The position numbers and the translations under genes are program-made. The notes under the pieces are model-generated. The model did not search any database and was not told the origin of the DNA. It saw only the letters and a program-made list of their open reading frames with translations. Shown piece by piece: positions 25,586 to 34,509 of a DNA stretch of 64,000 nucleotides. Position 1 is the first letter of the stretch. The number at the start of each line of letters is the position of its first letter. The stretch is from Roseiarcus sp963759955 (GTDB lineage Bacteria; Pseudomonadota; Alphaproteobacteria; Rhizobiales; Beijerinckiaceae), in the NCBI GenBank assembly GCA_963759955.1, contig CAVXCA010000047.1, positions 1 through 64,000 of the forward strand. Reading direction: 5' to 3'.

Positions 25586-26839
25586 ATGACCCAGTTTTTT
25601 GCGCTCTTCCTGACCAAATTGATCCGTCATGGCCATCTCGAGGTCGAAACCTGCGACGGCGTGGTGCGGGTTTTCGGCGATCGCGCCGGGCCGCGGCTCG
25701 CCATCAAGATCGCCGACCGCGCCGCTGAGCGCGAGTTGACGCTCAATCCCGAACTGGCGCTCGGGGAGCTCTACATGGAAGGTCGCCTCGAACTGACGCA
25801 CGGCGACCTTTACGATCTTCTCGCGCTCGGCGCGAGCAACATCGGCTCCTACGCTGGGCTGAGCTGGATCGCGGTGCTCAACGAGGCGCGCGTCGCGCTG
25901 CGCCGCTTCCACCAACGCAACGATCGCAGGCACGCCCTGCGCAACATCGCTCGGCACTACGATCTAGACCGACGGATCTACGGCCTCTTCCTCGACGCCG
26001 ATCGCCAATATTCCTGCGCGTATTTCGAGCATGAGGGGCAGGCGCTGGAAGAGGCGCAACTCGCCAAGAAGCGGCATCTGGCCGCCAAGTTGCTCATCGG
26101 CGAGGGCGACTCCGTTCTCGACATCGGCTGCGGTTTCGGCGGCATGGCGCTCTATCTGGCGCAAGTCGCGGGCGCGCGCGCCACCGGCGTGACCTTGTCG
26201 CAGGAGCAGTTCGCCGTCGCCTCGGCGCGCGCGACGGAGTCCGGCCTCGGCGCGCGCGTCGCCTTTCGCTTGCAGGACTATCGCGACGTCGAGCAGCAAT
26301 TCGACCGCATCGTCTCGGTCGGCATGTTCGAACACGTCGGCGTCGCCGGCTTCGACGAGTATTTCGCCAAGGCCCGCAGCCTGCTGAAAGACGACGGGAT
26401 GATGATGCTGCACGCGATCGGCCGCAGCGACGGCCCGGGCGCGACCAATCCCTGGATCAAGAAATACATTTTCCCCGGCGGCTACATCCCGAGCTTGTCG
26501 GAAGTGACGGCGGCGATCGAGCGCTCCGGCCTATACGTCACGGATATCGAAATCCTGCGGCTGCATTACGCCGATACGCTGAAGGCGTGGCGCGAGCGCT
26601 TCCGCGCGCATCGCGAGGAGGCCAAGGCGCTCTACGACGAGCGCTTCTGTCGGATGTGGGAATTCTATCTCGCCGGCTCGGAAGTCTCGTTCCGGATCTA
26701 TGGCCACATGGTGTTCCAGATCCAGCTCACCAGACGGCAGGACGTCGTGCCGCGCACCCGCGATTACATCGGGGAGCGCGAGGCGCAATTGCGCAAACGC
26801 GAAGGCGCGCAGCGCGCGCCGTGGCGTGCGGCGAGTTGA
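25586..26839 (+). CDS. cfa: Cyclopropane-fatty-acyl-phospholipid synthase family protein
   Basis: A 417-residue AdoMet-dependent methyltransferase. VLDIGCGFGGMALYLAQ (about residues 178-194) is the cofactor loop, GVTLSQEQFAVA follows, and VSVGMFEHVG and FIFPGG-type residues (YIFPGGYIPSLSE) line the active site as in CFA synthases. The N-terminal 130 residues form the lipid-binding domain. It adds a methylene bridge from AdoMet to unsaturated acyl chains in membrane phospholipids. The ATG at 25586 gives the usual length; the frame could open earlier at 25529, but that part does not resemble the family. Confidence 0.9.
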   Translation: MTQFFALFLTKLIRHGHLEVETCDGVVRVFGDRAGPRLAIKIADRAAERELTLNPELALGELYMEGRLELTHGDLYDLLALGASNIGSYAGLSWIAVLNEARVALRRFHQRNDRRHALRNIARHYDLDRRIYGLFLDADRQYSCAYFEHEGQALEEAQLAKKRHLAAKLLIGEGDSVLDIGCGFGGMALYLAQVAGARATGVTLSQEQFAVASARATESGLGARVAFRLQDYRDVEQQFDRIVSVGMFEHVGVAGFDEYFAKARSLLKDDGMMMLHAIGRSDGPGATNPWIKKYIFPGGYIPSLSEVTAAIERSGLYVTDIEILRLHYADTLKAWRERFRAHREEAKALYDERFCRMWEFYLAGSEVSFRIYGHMVFQIQLTRRQDVVPRTRDYIGEREAQLRKREGAQRAPWRAAS

Positions 26840-26851
26840 GGGCGCTAAGAG

Positions 26852-26879
26852 TCCCTTCCCCCGCAAGGGAGAAGGGAAG
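26852..26879. repeat. Degenerate GC-rich palindrome after cfa
   Basis: The sequence pairs CCCTT with AAGGG around a C-rich loop and resembles a decayed copy of the palindrome at 43151-43243. It lies between the cfa stop and the convergent radical SAM gene and may also stop transcription. Confidence 0.4.
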
Positions 26880-26895
26880 GCGCTGCCCCGCTCCC

Positions 26896-28059
26896 TCAGA
26901 ACAGCGACAATTGGCGCGGCTCGCCCGCAGCGGCGGGGATCGGCGCGCGGAAGAGGTCGTTTCTCAGCTCGATCGGCGTCTCGCGATAACCGAGGCGCTT
27001 CGCGGCGATCTCGAACCGGCGCCCGATCATCCACGCGTAGGGGCCGGAGCCCGCCATGCGCCGGCCCCATTGCGAATCGTAGTCCTTGCCGCCGTGCATC
27101 GACTGCGTGAGCGAAAGCGTGTGCTTGAGCTTGTCGGGGAAGTTGACGGCGAGCCATTCGCGGAAAATCTCGCGCAGCTCCAGCGGCAGGCGCAGCGTGA
27201 CGTAGCCCGCCTCGCGGGCGCCCGCCTGGTAGGCTCGCGTCAGGATCGTCTCGATTTCGCCGTCGTTGACCGCGGGAATGATCGGCGCGGCCATCACGCC
27301 GACGGGAACGCCCGCCGCGGCGAGCCGCTCGATCGCCTCGATGCGCCGGCCCGGCGTCGGCGCGCGCGGCTCCATCCGCCGCGCGACGCCGCGGTCGAGC
27401 GTCGTCACCGAGACGAAGACCTTGACGAGGCCCTCGGCCGCCATCGGCGCGAGCAAATCGAGATCGCGCAGGATGAGGTTGGACTTGGTGACGATGCCGA
27501 CGGGGTGGCGCGCCCGCGCGAGCACTTCGAGAATGGAGCGGGTGACGCGGTACTGCCGTTCGATCGGCTGATAGGCGTCGGTGTTGGCGCCGAGCGCGAT
27601 GACGCGCGGGCGGTACTTGGGCGCCGCAAGTTCGCGCTCCAGCAGCGCCGCCGCGCCGTCCTTGACGAACAGCTTGCTCTCGAAATCGAGGCCCGCAGAA
27701 AGCCCGAGATAGGCGTGGCTCGGCCGCGCGAAGCAATAGAAGCAGCCGTGCTCGCAGCCGCGATAGGGATTGATCGAGCGGTCGAACGCGATGTCGGGGG
27801 ATTCGTTGCGGGTGATGATCGAGCGCGGCCGTTCGAGCGTGACCTCCGTCTCGAAGGGCGCCGGCGCCTCGTCCGGCTCCCAGCCGTCGTCGATTTCCTC
27901 GCGCCGGAGAAACTCGAAGCGCCCCGAGGCGTTCGACGCCGCGCCGCGGCCGCGCCGGCGCTCCGGGGCGACGATCCGATCGGCGAAGGCGGCGCCGAGC
28001 TGGCGCGCGACGACGACGCGCTGGGAATCGTCGAGCAGTTTCGAGGCTTGAGCGGGCAT
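26896..28059 (-). CDS. PA0069-family radical SAM protein
   Basis: A 387-residue protein with the radical SAM cluster motif in NPYRGCEHGCFYCFARPSH (about residues 98-116), where the three cysteines spaced C-x3-C-x2-C hold a [4Fe-4S] centre. VIALGANTDAYQPIER and ILTRAYQAGAREAGYVTLR are further signatures of the PA0069/Rv2578c (COG1533, SplB-like) group. The reaction is unknown; the group is thought to act in DNA photoproduct or related repair, which is not established. The ATG at 28059 is preferred to a TTG six codons earlier. Confidence 0.85.
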   Translation of the reverse strand: MPAQASKLLDDSQRVVVARQLGAAFADRIVAPERRRGRGAASNASGRFEFLRREEIDDGWEPDEAPAPFETEVTLERPRSIITRNESPDIAFDRSINPYRGCEHGCFYCFARPSHAYLGLSAGLDFESKLFVKDGAAALLERELAAPKYRPRVIALGANTDAYQPIERQYRVTRSILEVLARARHPVGIVTKSNLILRDLDLLAPMAAEGLVKVFVSVTTLDRGVARRMEPRAPTPGRRIEAIERLAAAGVPVGVMAAPIIPAVNDGEIETILTRAYQAGAREAGYVTLRLPLELREIFREWLAVNFPDKLKHTLSLTQSMHGGKDYDSQWGRRMAGSGPYAWMIGRRFEIAAKRLGYRETPIELRNDLFRAPIPAAAGEPRQLSLF

Positions 28060-28407
28060 GGTTAATGTCCGGAACAAATCATGAACAAACTTCTAGCCCG
28101 GCCGCGCCGCGCCGTCAAGCGCAAAGCGACGACGCGGCGCCGACGGGGCTTGATCGCCGTCAATGCAATGCTCGGCGTCCTCGCGCTCAATAGCGGGCCT
28201 TGAAGATTGTCGACGCGCCTCGGTTTGCGAACGGCGCGCGATGTGCGGCGAGATCGCCGCAACGGCGCCCAGGCGTCTAGGCGGCGCCTCAAGAAACACG
28301 GCCTGCGATGCGGCGAACGCCGCCGAATGCGCAAAATCGGCGGTCGCCTCGCTGGACCCGCAGTCGACAACGCGGGCGCGTTTCGGCCTCATGCAGGAGA
28401 GCGATCC
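28060..28407. other. Divergent spacer between radical SAM and SDR genes
   Basis: No supported gene. A 40-codon frame at 28081-28203 begins with an ATG and is arginine-rich but has no recognisable ribosome site and no likeness I know, so it is left unnamed. The spacer should hold promoters for both flanking genes; none was clear. Confidence 0.4.
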
Positions 28408-29268
28408 ATGGATAAGACTGCCAACGACTCCCCGGTCTGGCTGATCACCGGCTGTTCGAGCGGCTTCGGCCGCGAGTTCGCCCGCGCGGCGCTGGCGCAC
28501 GGCTATCGCGTCGCGGTCACTTCGCGCGATCCCCAGCAGATCGCCGATCTCGTCACGGGACGCGAGGCCCAAGCGAAGGCGCTCGCGCTCGACGTCACCG
28601 ACGCCGATCAGATCAGAAGCGCCGTCGCCGAGACCGAGCGCGCGTTCGGCCGCATCGACGTGCTCGTCAACAACGCCGGCTACGGCTACATGGCCGCGGT
28701 GGAGGAGGGCGAGGACAAGGGCGTGCGCGCCCAGTTCGAGACCAACTTTTTCGGCCTCGCGGCGATGATCCGCGCGGTCCTGCCCGGCATGAGGGCCCGC
28801 CGCCGCGGCGCGATCGTCAACATCGCCTCGGTCGGCGGCCTGCGCGGGTCGGCCGGCGGCGGCTATTACGCCGCCAGCAAATTCGCGGTCGAGGGCCTCT
28901 CGGAGGCGCTCGCCCAGGAGGTCGAGCCGCTCGGGATCCGCGTGATGCTGGTCGAGCCGGGTCCGTTCCGCACCGACTGGGGCGGCCGCTCGCTCAAGCA
29001 ATCGCCCAACGTCATCGCCGATTACGCGGAAACCGCCGGCAAGCGGCGCCGGGAGATTCCGGTATACAGCGGCAAGCAGCCGGGCGATCCGGCGCGCGCC
29101 GCCGAGGCGGTCATCAAGGCGCTGCAATTGCCGACGCCGCCGCACCATCTGGTGCTCGGCCGCCAAGGCCTCGAAGTCGCGCGAGGCCAACTCGCCGCGA
29201 TGATGGAGGAATTCGAACAGTGGCGGGAGACGAGCCTGAGCGCGGACTATCCGGCCGCCGCCGAGTAG
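28408..29268 (+). CDS. Short-chain dehydrogenase/reductase
   Basis: A 286-residue classical SDR. WLITGCSSGFGREFARAAL (residues about 9-27) is the NAD(P) loop, LVNNAGYGYM follows, and the catalytic Y and K are in GYYAASKFAVEGL near residues 150-162. The TGCSSGFG wording and the PGPFRTDW stretch resemble the 17-beta-hydroxysteroid-dehydrogenase-like SDR group of bacteria. The substrate is unknown. The ATG at 28408 has AGGAG about nine bases upstream. The gene stands alone on this strand. Confidence 0.88.
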   Translation: MDKTANDSPVWLITGCSSGFGREFARAALAHGYRVAVTSRDPQQIADLVTGREAQAKALALDVTDADQIRSAVAETERAFGRIDVLVNNAGYGYMAAVEEGEDKGVRAQFETNFFGLAAMIRAVLPGMRARRRGAIVNIASVGGLRGSAGGGYYAASKFAVEGLSEALAQEVEPLGIRVMLVEPGPFRTDWGGRSLKQSPNVIADYAETAGKRRREIPVYSGKQPGDPARAAEAVIKALQLPTPPHHLVLGRQGLEVARGQLAAMMEEFEQWRETSLSADYPAAAE

Positions 29269-29320
29269 GGCGCTAGCGCATCTCGACGGTGAGAGGCGCG
29301 TTTGGCGCGCCCGCGCGCCC

Positions 29321-31843
29321 TCAGGCCGCCTTGTCCGCCAGTCCGTTGATCTTGCCGACGAGTTCGGAAAGTTCGGCGCGGGGCCTGGCCGGGCTGAACA
29401 GGAAGCCCTGGGCCTGGGTGCAACCTTGCGCGCGGAGAAAGTCGAGTTGCTGCTGCGTCTCGACGCCCTCGGCGGTCGTGGCGATCCCTAAGCTCTTGGC
29501 GAGGCCGGAAATCGCCGAAATGATCGCGACGCAATCGTCGCGGTCGGAGAGATCTTTGACGAACGATCGGTCGATCTTGAGCTTGTCGAAGGGAAAGCCT
29601 CTGAGATAGCTCAGGCTCGAATACCCCGTGCCGAAGTCGTCCAGGGCGATGCGGACGCCGAAGTCGCGCAGCTTGTGCAGCGTCGTGAGCGTCGTTTCGG
29701 TCTCGGCGAGGAGCACGGATTCGGTGATCTCCAGTTCGAGCCGCTCGGGGGCGAGGCCGGAGTGGGCGAGCGCGCCGATCACGGTGTTGACGAGATTGGG
29801 CGTGCGGAATTGGATCGCCGACAAATTGACGGCGATCGAGATGCCGTCGCGCCAAGTCGCGGCTTCGGCGCAGGCGGTCTTGAGCACCCATTCGCCGATT
29901 GGAATGATCAGGCCGGTGGCTTCTGCGACCGGGATGAAGTCGTTCGGCGCGATCATGCCCCTGGCGGGATGACGCCAGCGCAACAGCGCCTCGAAGCCGC
30001 TGACGCAATTGCCCGATATGTCGATGAGCGGCTGATAGTGGACTTCGAGCTGACCTGCGGTGAGCGCGTTCTTGAGATCGGCTTCCAGGACGCGCCGGTC
30101 ATGGGCTTTGCGATGCATGTCCTTGCGGAAGAAGTGATGCTGGCGCCGGCCCTCGGACTTGGCCTGATAGAGCGCCAGATCGGCGTTCTTGAGAAGTTCG
30201 TCCGCCGACTGCCCGTCGTCGGGAAACAGCGCGACTCCGATGCTCGCGCCGATCGCGACTTCGAAGCCGTCGATTGAATAAGTCTGCGAAAGCAGATCGA
30301 TCAGTCGAGACACGACTTCGCCGACCTCCGCGGGCGCGATGCCGGAATTGAGGACGATCGCGAATTCGTCGCCGCCGAGCCGCGCCGTCAGATCGCCCTC
30401 GCTCAAGGCGCCTTGCAACCGCTGCGCGACCATCCGCAACAAGCGATCGCCGGTGGCGTGGCCGAAGGTGTCGTTGACGTCCTTGAAGAGGTCGAGGTCG
30501 AGGCAGCAGACCGCGAACGCCTCCTGGCTGCGCCGACGCAGATCGATCGACGCGGCGAGTTGTTCGCGAAAATAGGCGCGATTGCGCAACCCGGTGAGCG
30601 CGTCGTGATGGGCGAGATAGGCGACCTCGGCCTCGGCCCGCTTTCGCTCGGTGATGTCGGCGATCGCCACCAATTGGCCGGCGTGTCCGCGGTAAGCGAC
30701 TTTCCGACCGAAGGCGAGGACCTCGATCTCGCGGCCGTCGGCGCAAACGTGTCGGCAGCCTTGATCGGAGCGGTCGGCGCCGCAGGGCGCGCATCGCAAG
30801 TTCGCCCGTTCGTCCGCGCAGCAGATCTCGTCCGCCGTCATGGCGAGGAAACGCTCGCGCGAATAGCCGTAATGCTCGATCGCCGCATCGTTGACCGCCA
30901 GGAAGCGCGCGCTCTCGGCGTCGACGATCCACATCGGCATGGGATTGGAGTCGAACAGCAGCCGGTAGGATTCCTCACGCAGCTTCAGCGCGGTGACGTC
31001 AGTGAGCGAGGCGCAAATGAGGTCCCTCATCCGCGTGAGGCTGACGCCGACGTGGATCGTTTCGTTGTGCGATTGCGTCGTGATTTCGAAGCGTTCCTGG
31101 GGAGCGCCTCCGGCTAGCAATTGGTGGAGACGGCGGATGACGCTTTCGCAAGCGAACGCATGCTCGCCTTCGCTCAGGCGTCGCCAGCGCAGGCGCTCGG
31201 CGCTCTGGCCGAGTAATTTCGCGGCGCCGGCGTTGAGATCGATGATCTGAAAATCGATCGGGCGGCGGCCCTCGTCCCGGATCGCGGCGAACGCGATCAC
31301 CCCCTCGTCGCTGGCGTGAAAGATTGCGTCCACCAGGCTGTATCGCGGGCCGCGCTCGCCGACATAGATTGCAACGAACGGAGAGCCCCAGCGGTTCGCG
31401 AGCGGCAGCGCGAGGATGTCGTAGCATTGCACCTGGCCATGGCGGGCGAAGTAGGCCTCGGTGAGATGCGGGGCGCCGTTGCCGACGGCGCATTGGGCCG
31501 CGCTCGACAACGTCCAGGCGAAATCCGGCGCGAGCTGGGACAGCCGAACGTTCCTGTCGGCGCCCTCGATCCAGACCCTGACGTTGCGGCCGATGCGGCG
31601 AATGTTGGCGTCCGACGCGTCGCCGGCGAGCAGAACGATGTTGTCGTCGATGCGGCCGAGACTGCCCAGCAGCAGCTCTTCGTACGGCGGCAGCGCCGCG
31701 CCCAATGGGCGCGCCACGCTCCATCGCCGGCGAAGCTCGGCGACGTCCTTCGGCTCGAACAGGGGCGAGGACTTTGCAAGCTTGTCGGGCGCCATGGCGT
31801 TCATGTTGATCTCGCCGCTTGAGGAACGCGCCGAAATCATCAT
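29321..31843 (-). CDS. PAS-GGDEF-EAL cyclic di-GMP signalling protein
   Basis: An 840-residue soluble protein. The N-terminal 130 residues hold an unassigned sensor region, then two PAS-like segments (about 170-290 and 290-410, the second with clustered cysteines in CCADERANLRCAPCGAD), a GGDEF domain with ARLGGDEFAIVL, and an EAL domain with FEALLRWRHP, TESVL and LDDFGTGYSSLSYL. Both catalytic domains keep their key residues, so it may both make and break cyclic di-GMP. The cysteine-rich PAS insertion could bind metal or sense redox. An ATG at 31804 is a possible later start. The region just upstream (31844-31930) is AT-rich and probably holds its promoter. Confidence 0.9.
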   Translation of the reverse strand: MMISARSSSGEINMNAMAPDKLAKSSPLFEPKDVAELRRRWSVARPLGAALPPYEELLLGSLGRIDDNIVLLAGDASDANIRRIGRNVRVWIEGADRNVRLSQLAPDFAWTLSSAAQCAVGNGAPHLTEAYFARHGQVQCYDILALPLANRWGSPFVAIYVGERGPRYSLVDAIFHASDEGVIAFAAIRDEGRRPIDFQIIDLNAGAAKLLGQSAERLRWRRLSEGEHAFACESVIRRLHQLLAGGAPQERFEITTQSHNETIHVGVSLTRMRDLICASLTDVTALKLREESYRLLFDSNPMPMWIVDAESARFLAVNDAAIEHYGYSRERFLAMTADEICCADERANLRCAPCGADRSDQGCRHVCADGREIEVLAFGRKVAYRGHAGQLVAIADITERKRAEAEVAYLAHHDALTGLRNRAYFREQLAASIDLRRRSQEAFAVCCLDLDLFKDVNDTFGHATGDRLLRMVAQRLQGALSEGDLTARLGGDEFAIVLNSGIAPAEVGEVVSRLIDLLSQTYSIDGFEVAIGASIGVALFPDDGQSADELLKNADLALYQAKSEGRRQHHFFRKDMHRKAHDRRVLEADLKNALTAGQLEVHYQPLIDISGNCVSGFEALLRWRHPARGMIAPNDFIPVAEATGLIIPIGEWVLKTACAEAATWRDGISIAVNLSAIQFRTPNLVNTVIGALAHSGLAPERLELEITESVLLAETETTLTTLHKLRDFGVRIALDDFGTGYSSLSYLRGFPFDKLKIDRSFVKDLSDRDDCVAIISAISGLAKSLGIATTAEGVETQQQLDFLRAQGCTQAQGFLFSPARPRAELSELVGKINGLADKAA

Positions 31844-32008
31844 ATCCGAAGTAAAATTTTACTAAATTACCGCCCAATAGACCTATTATGACGAAATCAT
31901 GAAACTGCAGTATTAACAAGGCGTTGCTGTCACATTCGGCGACCGCTGGCCGGCGCCGAAATGCGCGTCGCGGACTTTGGGAAACGATGAGGACGCCAGG
32001 CCGTTCTT

Positions 32009-32046
32009 CCCCTCTCGCCGCGCGCGGGGAGAGGCTGGGTGAGGGG
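32009..32046. repeat. Intergenic palindrome, variant copy of the 43.2-kb repeat
   Basis: This reads CCCCTCTCGCCGCG then CGCGGGGAGAGGCTGGGTG and AGGGG, a diverged copy of the 36-base unit at 43208-43243. It lies between the GGDEF-EAL gene start and the HNH gene end. Such units are common in proteobacterial spacers. Confidence 0.7.
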
Positions 32047-32116
32047 CCGGGTGTTTGGCCGCAAGCGCTGCAACGCGCCGCGAGCCGAACTGGGAGCAAG
32101 CCGGCGGCGGCGCGCT

Positions 32117-32740
32117 TCAGGGCTCCAGTTCGCTATCCCAGTAGAGATAGTCCATCCAGGAGCTGTGGAGGTAGTTGGGCGGGAACAGCCGGCCGTTTTG
32201 ATGGAGGTCGTGCACGGTCGGCTGATAGGGCGCGCGCGCCGGCCACATCCGCGCCACCGAGGGCAGCAGGTCGGCCTTCTTCAGGTTGCACACCGAACAG
32301 GCGGCGACGACGTTCTCCCAACTGGTGACGCCGCCCTTGGCGCGCGGGACCACGTGATCGAAGGTCAGATCCTCGCGCTCGCCGCAATATTGGCAGGTGA
32401 AGCGGTCGCGCAGGAACACGTTGAATCGCGTGAACGCGGGAAAGCGCGAGGGCTTGACGTAGCTCTTGAGCGAGACGACCGAGGGCAGGCGCATTTCGAA
32501 CGACGGGCTGCGCACCAGGGTGTCGTATTGCGAGACGATGTTCACGCGGTCGAGAAACACCGCCTTGATCGCGTCCTGCCAGCACCAGATCGAAAGAGGG
32601 TAATAGCTCAGGGGACGAAAGTCCGCGTTGAGCACCAAAGCCGGGCATGTTTCCGGCGTCTCGGCCTGAACATGAATTGTCAAGAAGACGCTCCGTTCCC
32701 CCGCACACTGAGTTGCCGGACCGATTCCGGCCACGCCCAT
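32117..32740 (-). CDS. HNH endonuclease family protein
   Basis: A 207-residue protein. FTCQYCGEREDLTFDHVVPR (about residues 110-129) is the beta-beta-alpha metal core with a CxxC zinc pair and the DH of the HNH motif; CSVCNLKK supplies the second zinc pair. ALVLNADFRPLSYYPLSIW at the N-terminus marks a subfamily found across alphaproteobacterial chromosomes, where it appears to be core rather than part of restriction or phage loci. Its target is unknown. A TTG at 32683 with CGGAG upstream may be the real start, since homologues begin near there. Confidence 0.85.
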   Translation of the reverse strand: MGVAGIGPATQCAGERSVFLTIHVQAETPETCPALVLNADFRPLSYYPLSIWCWQDAIKAVFLDRVNIVSQYDTLVRSPSFEMRLPSVVSLKSYVKPSRFPAFTRFNVFLRDRFTCQYCGEREDLTFDHVVPRAKGGVTSWENVVAACSVCNLKKADLLPSVARMWPARAPYQPTVHDLHQNGRLFPPNYLHSSWMDYLYWDSELEP

Positions 32741-32794
32741 AGTCTATAGCGAGCATGACGCCGTTGTGAAGGGCGCTCTCGCGTCGACGTCCGT

Positions 32795-33220
32795 TCAGCG
32801 CGCGGCCGCTTCGATCGCCGCGATGCCGGCGTCGGAGAGGCCGAAATGATGGCCGATTTCATGGACCAGCACGTGCGTGACGACGGCGCCCAGCGTCTCC
32901 TCGCCCTCGCACCAGAAGTCGAGGAGCGGACGGCGATAGAGCCAGATCATGTTGGGCATCGCGCCGGTTTCCGGGACGGCGGGCTGATTCGGCAGGCCGC
33001 GGCCGCGAAACAGCCCCAAGAGATCGAATTCGCTTTCGGCGTCCATTTCGTCGAGCGTCTCGTCGTCGGGGAAGTCGACGACCTGGATCACCAGCCCCTC
33101 GCACAGCCGGCGAAACGAGGCGGGCAATTGGGCGAAAGCCGCCTGTGCGAGGGCGTCGATGTCGGCCGCGCTCGGCGCGCGCGCCGCGCCCAGCGCAAAG
33201 GAGGTCGGCGAATTTTTCAT
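32795..33220 (-). CDS. Zincin-like metallopeptidase family protein
   Basis: A 141-residue protein with the motif HVLVHEIGHHFGLSD near the C-terminus, where two histidines and a glutamate make the zinc site of a minimal zincin (COG3824). The DDETLDEMDAESEFDLLGLF stretch is usual for the family. Substrate is unknown. I chose the ATG at 33220 because the frame before it is arginine-rich and unlike the family. It is divergent from the small membrane protein gene at 33314. Confidence 0.85.
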   Translation of the reverse strand: MKNSPTSFALGAARAPSAADIDALAQAAFAQLPASFRRLCEGLVIQVVDFPDDETLDEMDAESEFDLLGLFRGRGLPNQPAVPETGAMPNMIWLYRRPLLDFWCEGEETLGAVVTHVLVHEIGHHFGLSDAGIAAIEAAAR

Positions 33221-33313
33221 GGCCAATTCGTCTTTCCCATTTCGACGGCGCGCCCGCCCGACGGCGAGAGCGGACCGTAAGGACGAAAGCGACACAAGCT
33301 TTTGGAGCCGCCG

Positions 33314-33589
33314 ATGTCAAACGCCGTTCTCTTCGCATCGCACGAATCCGGCTTCGGCCTCGACGTCGCCGCGGCGCGCCGCCAATTTTCGCTTTCGCTC
33401 GGCGTCGCGCTGGCCGTGCTGATGGGCGCGGCGATGATCGAGCTGCAGCCGACCCGCGCCGCCTCCGACGCCCCGAGTTCGCATCACAGCCAAATCAGCG
33501 CGCCCGAATTCGCCGCTTCGTCCGCCGCCCACGCCCAGCTACGGCAGGCGATGACAGCGGGCGCGGATCGAAGCGCGAACGCGTGGTGA
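33314..33589 (+). CDS. Hypothetical small membrane or exported protein
   Basis: A 91-residue protein of no recognised family. A single hydrophobic segment, FSLSLGVALAVLMGAAMIEL (about residues 25-44), could be a membrane anchor or an uncleaved signal. The rest is rich in serine, alanine and histidine. Base composition suits a real gene. It is divergent from the metallopeptidase gene, with about 90 bases between starts. Confidence 0.55.
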   Translation: MSNAVLFASHESGFGLDVAAARRQFSLSLGVALAVLMGAAMIELQPTRAASDAPSSHHSQISAPEFAASSAAHAQLRQAMTAGADRSANAW

Positions 33590-33929
33590 AAACCGGACGA
33601 AAGGCGCCCGACTCTGACCGTCGGCGTTGGGTCGATGCTTTTGAAAAACTCGGAAGATAGGCGATCGCGAAAATCTCGATTTCTTGCGTCGAACGTCGCC
33701 CGTGCGGCTCATTGTCACGGCAAGGCGCACGCGAGGGCCACACGCGGCAAAACCGCCCGCTCGGCCGAACCGCTTGCGGAATTTTCGTCATGCTCGCCTG
33801 CGACCTCCTTAATTTTGATCGACGCCGAAATTCGAGTTTTTCAACACAATCGGTGGAATGCGGACGTTTCGGCTTCGCGGCGCAGACTGCCGTTTCGGGC
33901 CACTGGTCGCTCAGGGGGGAGACGAAAAG
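33590..33929. other. Spacer without a recognised gene
   Basis: No supported frame. The stretch includes C-rich and A-rich runs unlike the coding neighbours and leads into the IS relic. Frames crossing it on the reverse strand continue from that relic and lack family likeness. Confidence 0.4.
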
Positions 33930-34040
33930 CAGACGGACCTCCCGCAGGACCTCTGTCCGTCTCATCCCCGCCTCCCAAAAAGGCGCTTCTAAAACCGGAC
34001 AAACCATGTGCTAGCAAAACCGGACATATCATGTGCTCGC
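33930..34040 (-). mobile_element. Decayed insertion-sequence end with truncated transposase start
   Basis: On the reverse strand an ATG at 33965 encodes MRRTEVLREVR, the typical opening of an ISNCY-like helix-turn-helix transposase, and then the sequence departs from the family. Just upstream of it are two 25-base repeats (33991-34040), as found at the ends of such elements. The picture is a terminal piece of an insertion sequence whose body has been lost. The family assignment is from memory of this N-terminus and is tentative. Confidence 0.5.
33991..34040. repeat. Two tandem 25-base repeats
   Basis: Units 33991-34015 and 34016-34040 both begin AAAACCGGAC and share 22 of 25 bases. Read on the reverse strand they carry GTCCGGTTTT twice, which resembles repeated transposase-binding sites at an IS terminus. 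Confidence 0.75.
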
Positions 34041-34140
34041 GACACGGCATGACAGTAACCTTGCCATTCCGCGCTGCAGGGGCCATTCTTTAAAAACTGC
34101 ATCCTGCGCTGGGCTGAAATCAACAATTGAGGAGCGGATC

Positions 34141-34509
34141 ATGGTGGGAGAACCATTCGATACCTGCATGCTCATTCGAGACGTTTCCCGAGACCCTGAC
34201 TTTCCCGAAGCGCCGGTCGAGTGGACGCGGCAGTCGGCGCAGGAAACCGCAAAGCAGGAAGATCTGACGCTGAACGACGAGCATTGGGAAGCGATACGCG
34301 CGTTGCAGAATTACTATGCGCGCCATGATTGGGCGGCTATCAATTTGCGTGAGCTGCACGATGCGCTGGATGAGAAGTTCCACGGTCGCGGCGGCCTCAA
34401 ACATCTCTACGAAATCCTCCCCGGCGGGCCGATCGCCCAGGGGTGCAGACTGGCGGGGTTGAAGGCGCCGTTCATGGCGATCGACACGAGCATTGGCAGC
34501 GTCGCTTAG
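34141..34509 (+). CDS. DsrC/TusE-family sulfur-relay-like protein lacking the terminal cysteine
   Basis: A 122-residue protein. The body LNDEHWEAIRALQNYYARH and GRGGLKHLYEILPGGPIAQGC matches the DsrC/TusE fold. In DsrC the C-terminal arm has two cysteines eleven positions apart; TusE keeps only the last. Here the inner one is present (AQGCRLAGLKAP) while the outer position is alanine, followed by nine extra residues. That cysteine pattern fits the regulatory DsrC-like group rather than a sulfur carrier that forms the intramolecular trisulfide or disulfide. GAGGAG lies seven bases before the ATG. No dsr, tus or sulfur-oxidation gene is near, and an IS relic lies just upstream. Confidence 0.85.
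   Translation: MVGEPFDTCMLIRDVSRDPDFPEAPVEWTRQSAQETAKQEDLTLNDEHWEAIRALQNYYARHDWAAINLRELHDALDEKFHGRGGLKHLYEILPGGPIAQGCRLAGLKAPFMAIDTSIGSVA

Noticed and set aside
28081..28203. 40-codon arginine-rich frame in the radical SAM-SDR spacer
   Set aside because: No ribosome site and no likeness; length is within chance.
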